Assembly: GCF_002979865.1 (NCBI RefSeq)
Contig: NZ_PCPZ01000001.1
Coordinates: 682,001-746,000 of the forward strand
Direction of reading: 5' to 3'
DNA from: Arthrobacter sp. MYb214
GTDB taxonomy: Bacteria; Actinomycetota; Actinomycetes; Actinomycetales; Micrococcaceae
DNA length: 64,000 nt
The notes beneath the pieces are model-generated. The model saw only the letters and a program-made list of their open reading frames with translations, was not told the DNA's origin and did no database searches. The translations under genes and the position numbers were made by a program. Positions 32,570 through 41,795 of this stretch are shown piece after piece (the stretch's first letter is position 1; the number at the start of each line of letters is the position of its first letter).

Positions 32570-34288
32570 TTAGGCCTCATTTCTAGCTTGAGGCCCTTTC
32601 CGGCCGAGCCTGTCAGCCAGCCCTCGTCCTATTTGCCGGCCACTAAATAAGCACCCGCCCAAGAAAGTTCCTTCCAGCGCGTTGTACCCATGCATCCCGC
32701 CGCCCCCGAATCCAGAAGCTTCACCGGCCGCATAAAGCCCGTCAAGAACTGTTCCGTCGTATTTGAGGACTCGCCCAGATAGGTCTGTCTGCAGTCCGCC
32801 TAATGACTTTCGCGTCAGAATGTGCAGCTTCACAGCTATCAATGGCCCCGCCGCAGGATCGAGTATCCTGTGCGGAGCAACTGCTCGGGTCAAACGGTCT
32901 CCGATGTACTTTCGGGCATTGCGGATAGATTGAATTTGGCGATCTTTGCTAAATGGATTTTCAGTTTGCGAATCACGAACCATTAGTTGCTGGTGAAGCC
33001 GCATCGGATCAATATGTGCTTCCGGCGCGATTGCATTCATCTTCGTCACGAGCTCCTCGACGGTAGTCGCTGAAACGAAATCCGCACCTTTGTTCAAGAA
33101 ATCCGTGACCGGCCCCGGAGCACCCTTGCCAAAGAACCGGTCCTTGATAACTCCGGCTTTATCCCGATTAGTCAGATCTGGATTTTGCTCCGACCCTGAC
33201 AGCGCAAACTCCTTCTCGATAATTCGCTGATTTAGCACGAACCATGAATAGTCGTACTTTCGCGCAGTGGGATCGGTGCGCAGGTATTTCAACGTGCCCA
33301 AAGTGTCGTGCCCCGGAAGGCAAGGAGGACGAAGGCGGTTCCCTTCGGCATCGAACCACATCGGGCTTGGACCGGGCAAAATTCTAATTCCATGAGCGGG
33401 CCAAATTGGGTTCCAATTCTGGATTCCCTCTGTGTAATGCCACATTCGATCGCGGTTAACAAGACGCGCCCCCACCTCCTGCGAGAGTTCAATGCCGCTG
33501 CCGTCAACATAATTCGGAACGCCGGTAATCATGCGCCCCGGCGCGATGCCGAGCCTGTCGGGCCAGAGTTTCCGAACCAGGTCCTGATTTCCGCCTATTC
33601 CCCCGGTTGCAATCACCACTGCTTCAGCCGAAAACTCGAACTCCGAAACCACGTTTCTTGACGACTGTTGCCCGCGTGGAGCGTCATCAGGCGACAAGAC
33701 CTCACCGCGAACGCCGGTAACTGAACCGTCAGTGGTCACCAATCCAGTAACCCTGTGGCGGTTGAGCAACTCGGCATGTCCCGTTTGCAGTCCGTCGAGC
33801 ACCCTATTCACAAATGGCATCGATACCCCGGTGCCAGTTCCCCAGGCGATGTGAAATCTGGGTACAGAATTCCCATGCCCTTCGGCGCGACCATCGCCGC
33901 GCTCTGCCCAGCCCACAACTGGAGTCAGATCTATGCCTTTTTGCTTGATCCAGGACCGTTTTTCAGTAGCTGCGAACTCCACGTAGGCTTTGGCCCAACG
34001 TTGCGCCCACAGGTCCTCATCGTCCAACCGGTCAAATTGTGCACTATGCTGCCAATCCGACCAGGCAAGGTCAAAAGAATCACGAACTCCCAAGCGGCGC
34101 TGTTCAGGAGTATCAACGAGAAACAGTCCCCCAAAAGACCAGTAAGCCTGGCCGCCGAGATTACCCCTGTTTTCCTGATCCAGGATTCGGACTCTCAGTC
34201 CTGCATCAAGTGCCTCGGACGCTGCAACCAGCCCGGCCAATCCAGCACCCACGATGATCACTCCGCATTGTTCGGAACTCAACTTCAC
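32570..34288 (-). CDS. FAD-binding dehydrogenase, fumarate reductase/3-ketosteroid dehydrogenase-like
   Basis: 572 aa. The N-terminal FAD site is VIIVGAGLAGLVAASEALDAG with Glu/Asp at the end of beta-2 (RILDQENRGNLGGQAYWSFGGLF). The second FAD stretch is ATGGIGGNQDLVRK and the C-terminal one DGLYAAGEASGFGGGGMHGYNALEGTFLG. This is the FAD-binding dehydrogenase group related to KSTD and fumarate reductase flavoproteins; the substrate is unknown. The GTG at 34288 with GAGGTGGGA upstream is chosen; a longer frame extends 30 codons without a ribosome site. It stands alone, divergent from an MFS gene across 287 bp. Confidence 0.85.
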   Translation of the reverse strand: MKLSSEQCGVIIVGAGLAGLVAASEALDAGLRVRILDQENRGNLGGQAYWSFGGLFLVDTPEQRRLGVRDSFDLAWSDWQHSAQFDRLDDEDLWAQRWAKAYVEFAATEKRSWIKQKGIDLTPVVGWAERGDGRAEGHGNSVPRFHIAWGTGTGVSMPFVNRVLDGLQTGHAELLNRHRVTGLVTTDGSVTGVRGEVLSPDDAPRGQQSSRNVVSEFEFSAEAVVIATGGIGGNQDLVRKLWPDRLGIAPGRMITGVPNYVDGSGIELSQEVGARLVNRDRMWHYTEGIQNWNPIWPAHGIRILPGPSPMWFDAEGNRLRPPCLPGHDTLGTLKYLRTDPTARKYDYSWFVLNQRIIEKEFALSGSEQNPDLTNRDKAGVIKDRFFGKGAPGPVTDFLNKGADFVSATTVEELVTKMNAIAPEAHIDPMRLHQQLMVRDSQTENPFSKDRQIQSIRNARKYIGDRLTRAVAPHRILDPAAGPLIAVKLHILTRKSLGGLQTDLSGRVLKYDGTVLDGLYAAGEASGFGGGGMHGYNALEGTFLGGCLFSGRQIGRGLADRLGRKGPQARNEA

Positions 34289-34575
34289 GATCCCACCTCT
34301 GCACGCAAGAAATTTACGAGTTTTCATCTCGAGCGTACTTCCCGGTGGGCAATGCCACCATACCCGTATTTTCCGCAAAGAAATCTGCTGACTAGCGAGA
34401 ACTTTCGTTCTTCACCACCGTTTCTCTTCCTGGTCCGGCCGTCGAATCTGTGAATGTCATGATCGTGAGCCGTGCAGCGGCGCATAATCACTCAGAATCC
34501 CGACTGAACAGTAACTTATCCCCCTAACTTGAGATAAACTCTAGGAATTGTAGAAATCGAAAGGGACAGTGCCCG

Positions 34576-35793
34576 ATGACCCAACTGGTCGCCCACCTCG
34601 CGCGACAGAGAATCACGGAACGCACCAGCATCAATCTAATATTCCTTCTTGCAGGATTATCTTTTGCGACTTGGGCAGGCCGCCTCTCCATTATCGACGC
34701 TGTTTTCGATTTCTCTGGCTTGAACCTCGGATCGTTCTTGATTTGCAGCACCATCGGAACTTTGCTCGGAATCTCCCTTATTCCGTCGGTGAGCAAATTC
34801 GTTCCAACACGCCGCCTGTTGTGCTGTTTGCCCATCGGATTAGCAGCATGTTTGGTCGTACTGGGCATAGCCATTTCGATAACCGAGGAAGCCACTCTTG
34901 CCTACGTAGCCCTGTTCTTTTACGGGCTTACTTTTGGCTGTTTGGACATCATGATGAACGTCAGCGGCGCACAGGTTGAACGTCGTGTCGGCCGCAGCAT
35001 CATGCCTTCCCTTCATGGGTTCTTCAGCCTGGGAACCCTAATTGGCGCCGGGGTGGCAACAGCAACCATTTCCTTGAATATCTCGAGCCTTTGGCACTTC
35101 TCGTTTGTCGCGGTCATCATTCTTCTTCTCGCTTACGTTGCCCATCGAGGTATTACCTGCTGGGAAAACGAAAATTTGGTTCCAATCAACAAGGATGTCC
35201 CCCAGAACCGAATTCAATCAACGCACAAAATGGGACTCTTGCTGCTGCTTGGCATAATGGTCGCCGGTTTAAGTTTCAGCGAGGGTGCGGCCAATGATTG
35301 GATTGCCGTTACTTCGGTTGACGGGCACGGTTTCAAGCATCAAATTGGCGCGCTCATGTTCACCTTGTTCGTCGCAGCAATGACGCTGGGACGCTTTGTC
35401 GGCGGTCGCCTTGTGGACCGCTTCGGCACGAAAAATACACTCCTGATCATGGGAATTATCGGCCTTCTCGGCGTCGGCTTGTTCATCACCGGCACAAGTC
35501 CCTCCCTAGTAGGCCTCGGTGCAGCATTGTGGGGCCTCGGTAGCTCGCTCGGCTTCCCCTTGGGCATGAGCATCGCTGCTTCCCGCGGAGAACGCCTGGG
35601 TCCAAAAGCGGTGAGCATCGTCAGTGCGTTTGGATATGGAGCAATGCTTGGCGGTCCACCATTTATTGGTTTCGTCGTCGATACCTTGAAGTTGCCTCAG
35701 GCCTTATGGATTTGCGCGGTAGTTCTGATTATTTCGTTGTCCTTGACGCCGGCGGTAACCCGCAACCGGAAGCCGTCCGACAAGACGTCCTAG
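34576..35793 (+). CDS. MFS transporter
   Basis: 405 aa with about 12 hydrophobic segments in two six-helix halves separated by a polar loop (residues 200-220). The A-type motif after TM2 is degenerate; the second half has GRFVGGRLVDRFGTKN, a typical MFS loop. GLTFGCLDIMMNVSGAQVERR resembles the YbjJ-like group of sugar or drug MFS proteins. The substrate cannot be assigned. Its stop overlaps the stop of the convergent Lrp gene by four bases. Confidence 0.85.
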   Translation: MTQLVAHLARQRITERTSINLIFLLAGLSFATWAGRLSIIDAVFDFSGLNLGSFLICSTIGTLLGISLIPSVSKFVPTRRLLCCLPIGLAACLVVLGIAISITEEATLAYVALFFYGLTFGCLDIMMNVSGAQVERRVGRSIMPSLHGFFSLGTLIGAGVATATISLNISSLWHFSFVAVIILLLAYVAHRGITCWENENLVPINKDVPQNRIQSTHKMGLLLLLGIMVAGLSFSEGAANDWIAVTSVDGHGFKHQIGALMFTLFVAAMTLGRFVGGRLVDRFGTKNTLLIMGIIGLLGVGLFITGTSPSLVGLGAALWGLGSSLGFPLGMSIAASRGERLGPKAVSIVSAFGYGAMLGGPPFIGFVVDTLKLPQALWICAVVLIISLSLTPAVTRNRKPSDKTS

Positions 35794-36236
35794 ACGGGCA
35801 GAACCGCACGCTCCTTGATGTTTCGCATGACTATGGTGCTCGTCAATTTTTCCACGCCCGGTAGATCAACTAGGACCTCGTCGTATACACGCTGGTAATG
35901 CGGCAGATCCTTGGCAAAGACTCGCAATAGGAAGTCTGGCTCGCCGAAAAGGCGCTGCGCATCAACTATTAGCTCTTCCCTCTCTACTGCTAATTCAAAA
36001 TGCTTAAGCTGCGCTCTGTCTTTCAACGTGACGAAAACCAGGGCCTCGAATCCCAGTCCAACCTTCTCCGGGTCAATCACCGCTTGGTAGCCGCTGATGA
36101 CTCCCCTGCGCTCAAGATCTTTGATCCGGCGATGGCAGGGAGCCACCGATAGCCCAACTTTTGCAGCTACCGCGGTAGCGCTCATCCGTCCGTCATTCTG
36201 CAACTCGGCCAAGATCGCACGGTCTAGTTCATCCAT
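35790..36236 (-). CDS. Lrp/AsnC family transcriptional regulator
   Basis: 148 aa. An N-terminal helix-turn-helix (LDRAILAELQNDGRMSATAVAAKVGLS) is followed by an amino-acid-binding RAM/AsnC domain (FVTLKDRAQLKHFELAV, LLRVFAKDLPHYQRVYDEVLVDLPGV). It is divergent from the LysE-type exporter gene, the classic arrangement in which an Lrp-type regulator senses an amino acid and switches on its exporter. TAGTCT lies exactly six bases before the ATG, so the mRNA may be leaderless. Confidence 0.92.
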   Translation of the reverse strand: MDELDRAILAELQNDGRMSATAVAAKVGLSVAPCHRRIKDLERRGVISGYQAVIDPEKVGLGFEALVFVTLKDRAQLKHFELAVEREELIVDAQRLFGEPDFLLRVFAKDLPHYQRVYDEVLVDLPGVEKLTSTIVMRNIKERAVLPV

Positions 36237-36390
36237 GAAATCAGACTACAGCACAAATAATTTGCGCCATTTAACGCCAGAGCAATTTTTTCTTGCCGAA
36301 GGGCCGGGTATCCCCAAAGAATCGGCAAGCACATTTCACGATTTTTTCCTTACTGTTATCAGAGCACAGGTTTCTAGATTTGGAGAAGCA

Positions 36391-37107
36391 ATGGATCTCT
36401 CGCAGTTCACCGGGTTCCTCTTGGTATCGGTGACGTTGGCGTGCACGCCCGGCGCCGACTGGGCGTACATCATTTCCTCTGCACTGGGCAAAACCAGCTA
36501 TCGCCCAGCCGTATGGGGATTGCTCTCGGGATACCTGGTTCATACTGCATTGCTGGTGTGCGGAATTGCGGCCCTGGTCGCGAGTTCCCCGTCACTTCTC
36601 CTCTGGCTCACGGCAGCCGGATCGGTCTATCTGCTGTGGCTAGGCATTGCGACCCTGCGTTCCTGCAGGAACGCCAGGTTCTTTGATGCCAATGCTCCAT
36701 CTACCTCCGAAATTGAAGCACTCGATGGCGATTACCCTCGGAGCAATCCCGAACCTACCGATAGCACCGTCGCGCTGTTGGACAAGGTCCGTCATCGATC
36801 GCTACGCGGCCAATTCCTCAAGGGCCTGCTCACCAGCGGCACTAACCCCAAGGCACTACTGCTGTATGTGGCCCTCATCCCGCAGTACCTGGATTCATCC
36901 CTGGATCTTCCGCTCTCCCTGCAAACCGGCGCTCTTGGGCTTACTCATTTCGCGGTATCGATCCTCGTGTACTTCTCCGTTGCATTGGCTGCCAGGGTGC
37001 TGCTTCGCTCCCGGCCCATGGCGGCACGCATCGTAACCATGTGCTCCGGAACCATAATGATCCTCTTGGCCCTGGGCTTGGTCTACGAACAATTCTTCGT
37101 TGCATAA
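36391..37107 (+). CDS. LysE/RhtB family amino-acid exporter
   Basis: 238 aa with about six membrane segments. The signature near the N-terminus is SVTLACTPGADWAYIISSALG, followed by GLLSGYLVHTALLVCGIAAL, and KGLLTSGTNPKALLLYVALIPQYL in the second half. A polar loop of about 45 residues (100-145) is longer than usual. The ATG at 36391 has GGAGAAG directly upstream; the open frame reaches further back through the Lrp gene but that is chance. Substrate is unknown. Confidence 0.9.
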   Translation: MDLSQFTGFLLVSVTLACTPGADWAYIISSALGKTSYRPAVWGLLSGYLVHTALLVCGIAALVASSPSLLLWLTAAGSVYLLWLGIATLRSCRNARFFDANAPSTSEIEALDGDYPRSNPEPTDSTVALLDKVRHRSLRGQFLKGLLTSGTNPKALLLYVALIPQYLDSSLDLPLSLQTGALGLTHFAVSILVYFSVALAARVLLRSRPMAARIVTMCSGTIMILLALGLVYEQFFVA

Positions 37108-37114
37108 GAATTTA

Positions 37115-37156
37115 TTGAACACTGATCAAGACAATTGAACGGTGATCAAGTATGCT
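37115..37156 (+). promoter_or_regulatory. Tandem operators and promoter of the bioMNY operon
   Basis: Two 15-bp imperfect palindromes, TTGAACACTGATCAA (37115-37129) and TTGAACGGTGATCAA (37135-37149), start exactly 20 bp apart. Each contains TGAAC-N3-GATCA, close to the TGAAC-N3-GTTAC pattern reported for the biotin repressor BioQ in corynebacteria. A TATGCT -10 candidate follows at 37151-37156, so bound repressor would cover the promoter. They stand 107 bp before the bioM start. BioQ itself is not in the window. Confidence 0.7.
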
Positions 37157-37255
37157 CTTAATCGATGGCTCTTCGGTCATCTGTAACGCAAGCATGAATG
37201 GCTGTCCGATCATGGAGCCCGCCGTTCAAGCTACGAACCTTGCGCTGGAGCACTC

Positions 37256-37945
37256 GTGGAACTACCCCCAATTCGATTTGAGAATGTCACTGTCCGCTTT
37301 GAAGAGCGCGATGTCCTCAAAGATGTGCGATTGACTCTCAACGAACAGCGCATCGGCATTATCGGGGCAAACGGTGCTGGGAAGAGTACGCTCTCCCGGC
37401 TCATCAATGGCCTCGTTTTGCCCACTGAAGGATCCGTGCACGTTGGCGACCTGAACACTCGGAATCATGCAAAGCAGATCCGCCGCGATGTTGGTTTTGT
37501 CTTCCAGAATCCAGCAAATCAAATCATCATGCCGCTGGTCTCTGAAGACATTGCGTTCGGACTGAAGAATTTGCAAATTCCCAAAGCAGAGCGCCAATTG
37601 CGCGTGCATGAGACACTGGCAGAGCTCAACATCTCGCATCTGGCAGATCGCGAAAGCCACACTCTTTCCGGCGGCGAGCAGCAAATGGTCGCACTCGCTT
37701 CCGTCCTTGCCATGCGGCCACGAACCATTGTTTTCGATGAACCCACTACGATGCTGGATCTGCGCAATCGACTCGCGTTCCAACGCGAAATAGCCAAGCT
37801 GGCGCAACGTGCAATTGTGGTGACGCACGATTTGGAAATACTTGAAGATTTCGACCGCGTTCTCGTGGTCACCGACGGAGCTATCGCATTCGATGGCCGA
37901 CCGGAAGAAGCAATCGCCCATTACCGCCAATGGAGCCACGCATGA
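37256..37945 (+). CDS. bioM: Biotin ECF transporter ATPase (BioM/EcfA)
   Basis: 229 aa ABC ATPase of an energy-coupling-factor importer. Walker A GANGAGKST, Q-loop FVFQNPANQIIMP, signature LSGGEQQMVAL and Walker B TIVFDEPTTMLD are present, and FQNP is characteristic of ECF ATPases. The GTG at 37256 follows CTGGAG. The following bioN and bioY show biotin as the likely vitamin. Its stop overlaps the bioN start (ATGA). Confidence 0.93.
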   Translation: MELPPIRFENVTVRFEERDVLKDVRLTLNEQRIGIIGANGAGKSTLSRLINGLVLPTEGSVHVGDLNTRNHAKQIRRDVGFVFQNPANQIIMPLVSEDIAFGLKNLQIPKAERQLRVHETLAELNISHLADRESHTLSGGEQQMVALASVLAMRPRTIVFDEPTTMLDLRNRLAFQREIAKLAQRAIVVTHDLEILEDFDRVLVVTDGAIAFDGRPEEAIAHYRQWSHA

Positions 37946-38547
37946 TCGCGGCCAAGAATACTTCGTATCTAGCGCGTGTTAAGCCGGGATGGAAATTCGG
38001 AACATTGCTGGTTCTGAGCATCGGGCTTTACTTGATTAGCTCGTGGCAGGTCTTGCTGCCCCTGTTCATTCTCAGTGCGATACTGCTGCTTTCGGCTAGG
38101 GTCGACCTCAAGCAACTGCGCATGCCACTGTTCTCATTGGCCATGATTCTCGGCATCGTCTTCATTCTTCTCGCCCTGCAAACCGATTGGGCCAACGCCG
38201 TGGTCTCGGTCCTGCGGCTGCTGACCATGTGCCTGATGGCCTACGCCGTCAGCCTCACCACAAGCTTTGACGCGATGCTCGAGCTCTTCCAACAGGTTGC
38301 CTCTCCATTACGATTCCTTGGAGCTAATCCAGCGCAAATCGCATTGGGATTGTCCATGACAATACGGTTCATTCCGGAATTGAAAAAGGTATACCTCGAA
38401 GTTCGCGAAGCCCAGCATGCTCGGGGTCTGGGCAACAATCCGTTGGCCGTGAGTGTCCCATTAGTTATCAGATCACTAAAAATCGCTGACGAGACAGCCG
38501 AAGCGTTAGACGCCCGCGGCTACGATTCAGCACCTTACCGACGCTAA
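37942..38547 (+). CDS. bioN: Biotin ECF transporter transmembrane protein (BioN/EcfT)
   Basis: 201 aa from the ATG at 37942, overlapping the bioM stop by four bases; a second ATG four codons earlier is possible. Four to five membrane segments are followed by the two cytoplasmic coupling helices with the Ala-Arg-Gly motifs AQHARGLG and ALDARGYD that contact the ATPase. Typical short actinobacterial BioN. Confidence 0.92.
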   Translation: MIAAKNTSYLARVKPGWKFGTLLVLSIGLYLISSWQVLLPLFILSAILLLSARVDLKQLRMPLFSLAMILGIVFILLALQTDWANAVVSVLRLLTMCLMAYAVSLTTSFDAMLELFQQVASPLRFLGANPAQIALGLSMTIRFIPELKKVYLEVREAQHARGLGNNPLAVSVPLVIRSLKIADETAEALDARGYDSAPYRR

Positions 38548-38592
38548 GCGCGTCAGCTACTTCCATCTCGCTCGCACTTCCAAGGAAACACA

Positions 38593-39174
38593 ATGCCAAC
38601 TCGCACCGACTCAACTTCGCAAACTCGCAATACGGTATACGTCGCAGTCTTTGCCGCCATGATCGCGGCCATGGGGCTCCTTCCCCCTATTACATTGGGG
38701 ATCATCCCGGTACCCATTACCCTGCAAACCCTGGGTGTCATGCTGGCCGGCGCCTTATTGGGACCTTGGCGAGGTTCATTGGCCTCACTGGTTGTCGTAG
38801 TCCTGTCTTTGGCAGGGCTGCCCTTGTTGGCTGGTGGGCGTGGTGGGCTTGGAGTCCTGTTCGGGCCGACCGGCGGATATCTCATTGGATGGATTTTCGG
38901 GTCACTCGTTATTGGAGCCCTCTTCAAATACTGGGTTCTGCGCTACGAAAACAAGGTCGCCCGATTCATGTCCGGACTGGCCTCGGCTCTCCTTGGCGGA
39001 ATCGTCGTCATCTATCTGTTTGGCGTTCCGTGGACCGCTGCTGTTACCGGGCTTGCTCTGGGCACATCCTTGCTGGGGTCTCTCGGATTCCTGCCCGGGG
39101 ACGTCCTCAAAGCCGTAGTCGCCACCCTGGTGGCCCTGACCGTGCACCGTAGCTACCGCGGGTTGATGAAGTAG
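38593..39174 (+). CDS. bioY: Biotin transporter substrate-binding component BioY
   Basis: 193 aa, six membrane segments. It has the BioY pattern PITLQTLGVMLAGALLGPWRG, then GLPLLAGGRGGLGVLFGPTGGYLIGW, the biotin-binding loop. It captures biotin and works with bioM and bioN. AAGGAAA precedes the ATG. It is followed after 4 bp by the ligase gene, so the operon goes on past transport. Confidence 0.95.
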   Translation: MPTRTDSTSQTRNTVYVAVFAAMIAAMGLLPPITLGIIPVPITLQTLGVMLAGALLGPWRGSLASLVVVVLSLAGLPLLAGGRGGLGVLFGPTGGYLIGWIFGSLVIGALFKYWVLRYENKVARFMSGLASALLGGIVVIYLFGVPWTAAVTGLALGTSLLGSLGFLPGDVLKAVVATLVALTVHRSYRGLMK

Positions 39175-39178
39175 CTCG

Positions 39179-40618
39179 ATGGAACTGTGGCAGGCACTGG
39201 CAAGGTGGGCCAATCAACGACCGGATCATCTTGCCCTGCTCACGGTTGAAAGCCGGCTGACTTATGCGCAGTTGGCCAGCAGAAGCGGTGCTCTGGCCAA
39301 GCGGCTAGAATCCGTTCCAGGCAATCGGATCGCTGTGCACACCAGCGATCCGATTGAGATGGCCATCGCTTTTTATGCGATCGCGCGCAGTGGCAAGACA
39401 TTGGTGGTGATTGACCCTGCTTGGCCCGGAAATCTGGCCACTTCCATGGCAGCAGTTCTTCTATGCGATTTTGTGCTTGAATCGACGGTTCCGCGGCCTT
39501 TGCCCGGCGTCCCAAGATTCGCCTTGCCGCCCGAGCCACCCGAGCCCGGTGAATACATTGTGCCCGCGACCAAGACTCATTGCGCTGAAGTCCTGCTGAT
39601 CATTTGCACTTCTGGAAGCTCATCTCGTCCCAAGCCTGTGCTCCGGAGTGCTGCATCGTGGGAAGCGTCCCTGAGTGCCGGCGCCACGATTTTGGGCGCT
39701 TCGCCAGAGGATTCCACTCTTTGCCCGAGTCCCATTTCCCACGGTCTGGGCCTCTACGCGATGGTCGAGTCCCTGCATACTGGCGGCACCTTCATGGCTT
39801 CCGGAAAATGGGATCAAAAGGGCGTTGCGTCTTTGCTGGCGCGCGTCAGCTGCACCCGTATCGTCAGCGTACCGACAATTCTTGGCAAGGTGCTGGCCCT
39901 GGATGACCCGGCACTGTTCTCCAGCCTGCGATTGGTCATCAGCGGCGGGGAATCCCTGGACCAGGCGACCGTTCAAGCGCTTCACCAGATGGCTCCGTCG
40001 GCGCGCTGCGTTGAATATTTCGGGAGCAGCGAGCACAGCCTCATCGCGTATCGCGAGCGACTGGCCAACCATCCGCGAACTCCCTATTTCGACGGTCAGC
40101 TGTTTCCCGGGGTGCAGGCTCACACCCATGAGGCAACGCCGGGTTCAGGCTTTGGCTCGCTCTATATCGATAGCCCGTTCAACGCCAAGGGGTACGACCT
40201 TAGCTCGGACTCTGTCATCGCTCGGTGCGGCACAGCAATCGGCATTGGTGATCAGGCGAAGCTCCTGGGTTCAAATCGCATCGTCCTGTCCCGTCGCAAC
40301 GACGGGATGATGAATCTCAACGGAAACAATATCCACCCGGGCGAAGTGGGCGCAGCGCTTAATGCCGAGGGGCTGGCCAATGCCGTAGTGCGGATCGATG
40401 CATCGAGCGCACCAGCCAGGTTGCTGGCCTACACGGTTTCGCCACCCCGCAATCCGTCCGCTCTTCTCACAGGCCTGCAGAAGCATTTGCCCCAGTACAA
40501 GATCCCGCACCAAATCATCTACTTGCGATCGTGGCCCGAGACCTTCAGCGGAAAATTGAATGCCTCGGCTTTGGACTTCCAGGATCTGGACATTGAACGG
40601 AGCGACTGGCTCAGATGA
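39179..40618 (+). CDS. AMP-binding acyl-CoA ligase, YhfT-like, in biotin operon
   Basis: 479 aa adenylate-forming enzyme. The ATP-binding loop reads CTSGSSSRPKP instead of TSGTTGxPK; YFGSSEHS replaces the usual YGxTE; IGDQAKL and the C-terminal catalytic Lys in SGKLNAS are present. It should activate a carboxylic acid as acyl-AMP and then acyl-CoA. In Bacillus subtilis the BioY paralogue yhfU lies with yhfT (ligase) and yhfS (thiolase) under biotin control; the same trio here suggests scavenging or making a biotin precursor such as a pimelate-type acid. Its stop overlaps the thiolase start by four bases. Confidence 0.85.
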   Translation: MELWQALARWANQRPDHLALLTVESRLTYAQLASRSGALAKRLESVPGNRIAVHTSDPIEMAIAFYAIARSGKTLVVIDPAWPGNLATSMAAVLLCDFVLESTVPRPLPGVPRFALPPEPPEPGEYIVPATKTHCAEVLLIICTSGSSSRPKPVLRSAASWEASLSAGATILGASPEDSTLCPSPISHGLGLYAMVESLHTGGTFMASGKWDQKGVASLLARVSCTRIVSVPTILGKVLALDDPALFSSLRLVISGGESLDQATVQALHQMAPSARCVEYFGSSEHSLIAYRERLANHPRTPYFDGQLFPGVQAHTHEATPGSGFGSLYIDSPFNAKGYDLSSDSVIARCGTAIGIGDQAKLLGSNRIVLSRRNDGMMNLNGNNIHPGEVGAALNAEGLANAVVRIDASSAPARLLAYTVSPPRNPSALLTGLQKHLPQYKIPHQIIYLRSWPETFSGKLNASALDFQDLDIERSDWLR

Positions 40619-41778
40619 ATGACGCCTTCATTATCAATGCAGCACGCACGCCCATCGTCAGAGCAGGCAAGGAGTATTCCCGCATTACCGCAGACCAACT
40701 GCTGGCTCGGGTGATCAACGCGCTAATAGATCGAAGCGGCATCTCCCCTGCGGATGTAGACCACGTATTTGCCGGCAATGCGGCGGGACCGGGCGGAAAT
40801 ATAGCGCGAGTGTCTGCTTTGGCGTCGGTGCTGCCCAAGACCGTCAGCGCGACCAGCATCGATGCCCAATGTGCCAGTGGACTGGACGCAATTGCCGCCG
40901 CTGCGCGGATGATACGTTGCGGTGAAGCGCATGTCGTGGTGGCCGGTGGCGTGGAGTCGGTGAGTACCGCGCCATGGCGGGTTGAAAAGCAAACCTCCGT
41001 AATCCAGCCTCCGCGCCTCTACTCGCGTGCCCGATTCACTCCAAAGCGAGACCCGGACCCCGAAATGGGCGAAGCTGCGGAGAATATTGCCCAGTCCTAC
41101 GGCATTGCACAAGAGCGGCAAGATTCTTTCGCATTGCAGAGCCACCAGCGTGCGCTGCGCGCTCAAGCGGCTGGACTCTTTGATCGCGAGCTTGTCACCG
41201 TGGATACAAGCAACGGGCAAGTAGCGGCCGACACCTGCCCCAGGCCCGGACTGACACTTCGCAAGCTCGCTGCGCTCAAGCCGGCATTCGTACCCGGTGG
41301 CACCGTGACTGCGGGAAACTCCTGCCCGATTAACGATGGTGCAGCTGCGGTAATCTTGGTGAGCGAACAAATGCGCCAGAGACTGAACCCAACCTTCGCA
41401 ATGCGCTACCTTGCTTCTGCTTCAGGTGCTTGCGATCCCAGCATTCTCGGCATGGCGGCGGTACCGGCGTACCGCAAGCTCATCGGCCTGCTGCCATCCG
41501 CTGCTGCTTCCAGCACTCCACTGATCGAGTTCAACGAAGCCTTTGCGGTCCAGGCCCTGGCATGCCTCGATGAGCTAGGGATCACCGAGGTGACGGTGAA
41601 CCAAGGTGGCGGGGCCTTGGCGTTGGGACACCCCTACGGTGCTAGCGGCGCGATTCTTGCGACTCGGCTGTTCTGGCAGGCCAACCAGGCTCGGATACCT
41701 GGGCAAAGGGCGATCGCGCTCATGGCCGCCGCGGGTGGCACCGGAAGCGCGTTTGCTTTCGAGTCAGTACCGCATTGA
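40615..41778 (+). CDS. Thiolase family protein, YhfS-like, lacking the C-terminal catalytic cysteine
   Basis: 387 aa. The nucleophilic cysteine is present in DAQCASGLDAI, and NEAFAVQAL and the His of GGALALGHPYGASG match biosynthetic/degradative thiolases. At the place of the usual CxGGGxG motif the protein has ALMAAAGGTGSA, so the second catalytic cysteine (C378 of Zoogloea thiolase) is alanine. The family joins or splits acyl-CoAs; without this base the activity may be altered. Coupled to the ligase gene and last in the bio operon; convergent with the SufT-like duplicate 17 bp on. Confidence 0.87.
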   Translation: MNDAFIINAARTPIVRAGKEYSRITADQLLARVINALIDRSGISPADVDHVFAGNAAGPGGNIARVSALASVLPKTVSATSIDAQCASGLDAIAAAARMIRCGEAHVVVAGGVESVSTAPWRVEKQTSVIQPPRLYSRARFTPKRDPDPEMGEAAENIAQSYGIAQERQDSFALQSHQRALRAQAAGLFDRELVTVDTSNGQVAADTCPRPGLTLRKLAALKPAFVPGGTVTAGNSCPINDGAAAVILVSEQMRQRLNPTFAMRYLASASGACDPSILGMAAVPAYRKLIGLLPSAAASSTPLIEFNEAFAVQALACLDELGITEVTVNQGGGALALGHPYGASGAILATRLFWQANQARIPGQRAIALMAAAGGTGSAFAFESVPH

Positions 41779-41795
41779 GCCCTTGGGGCATTGGC

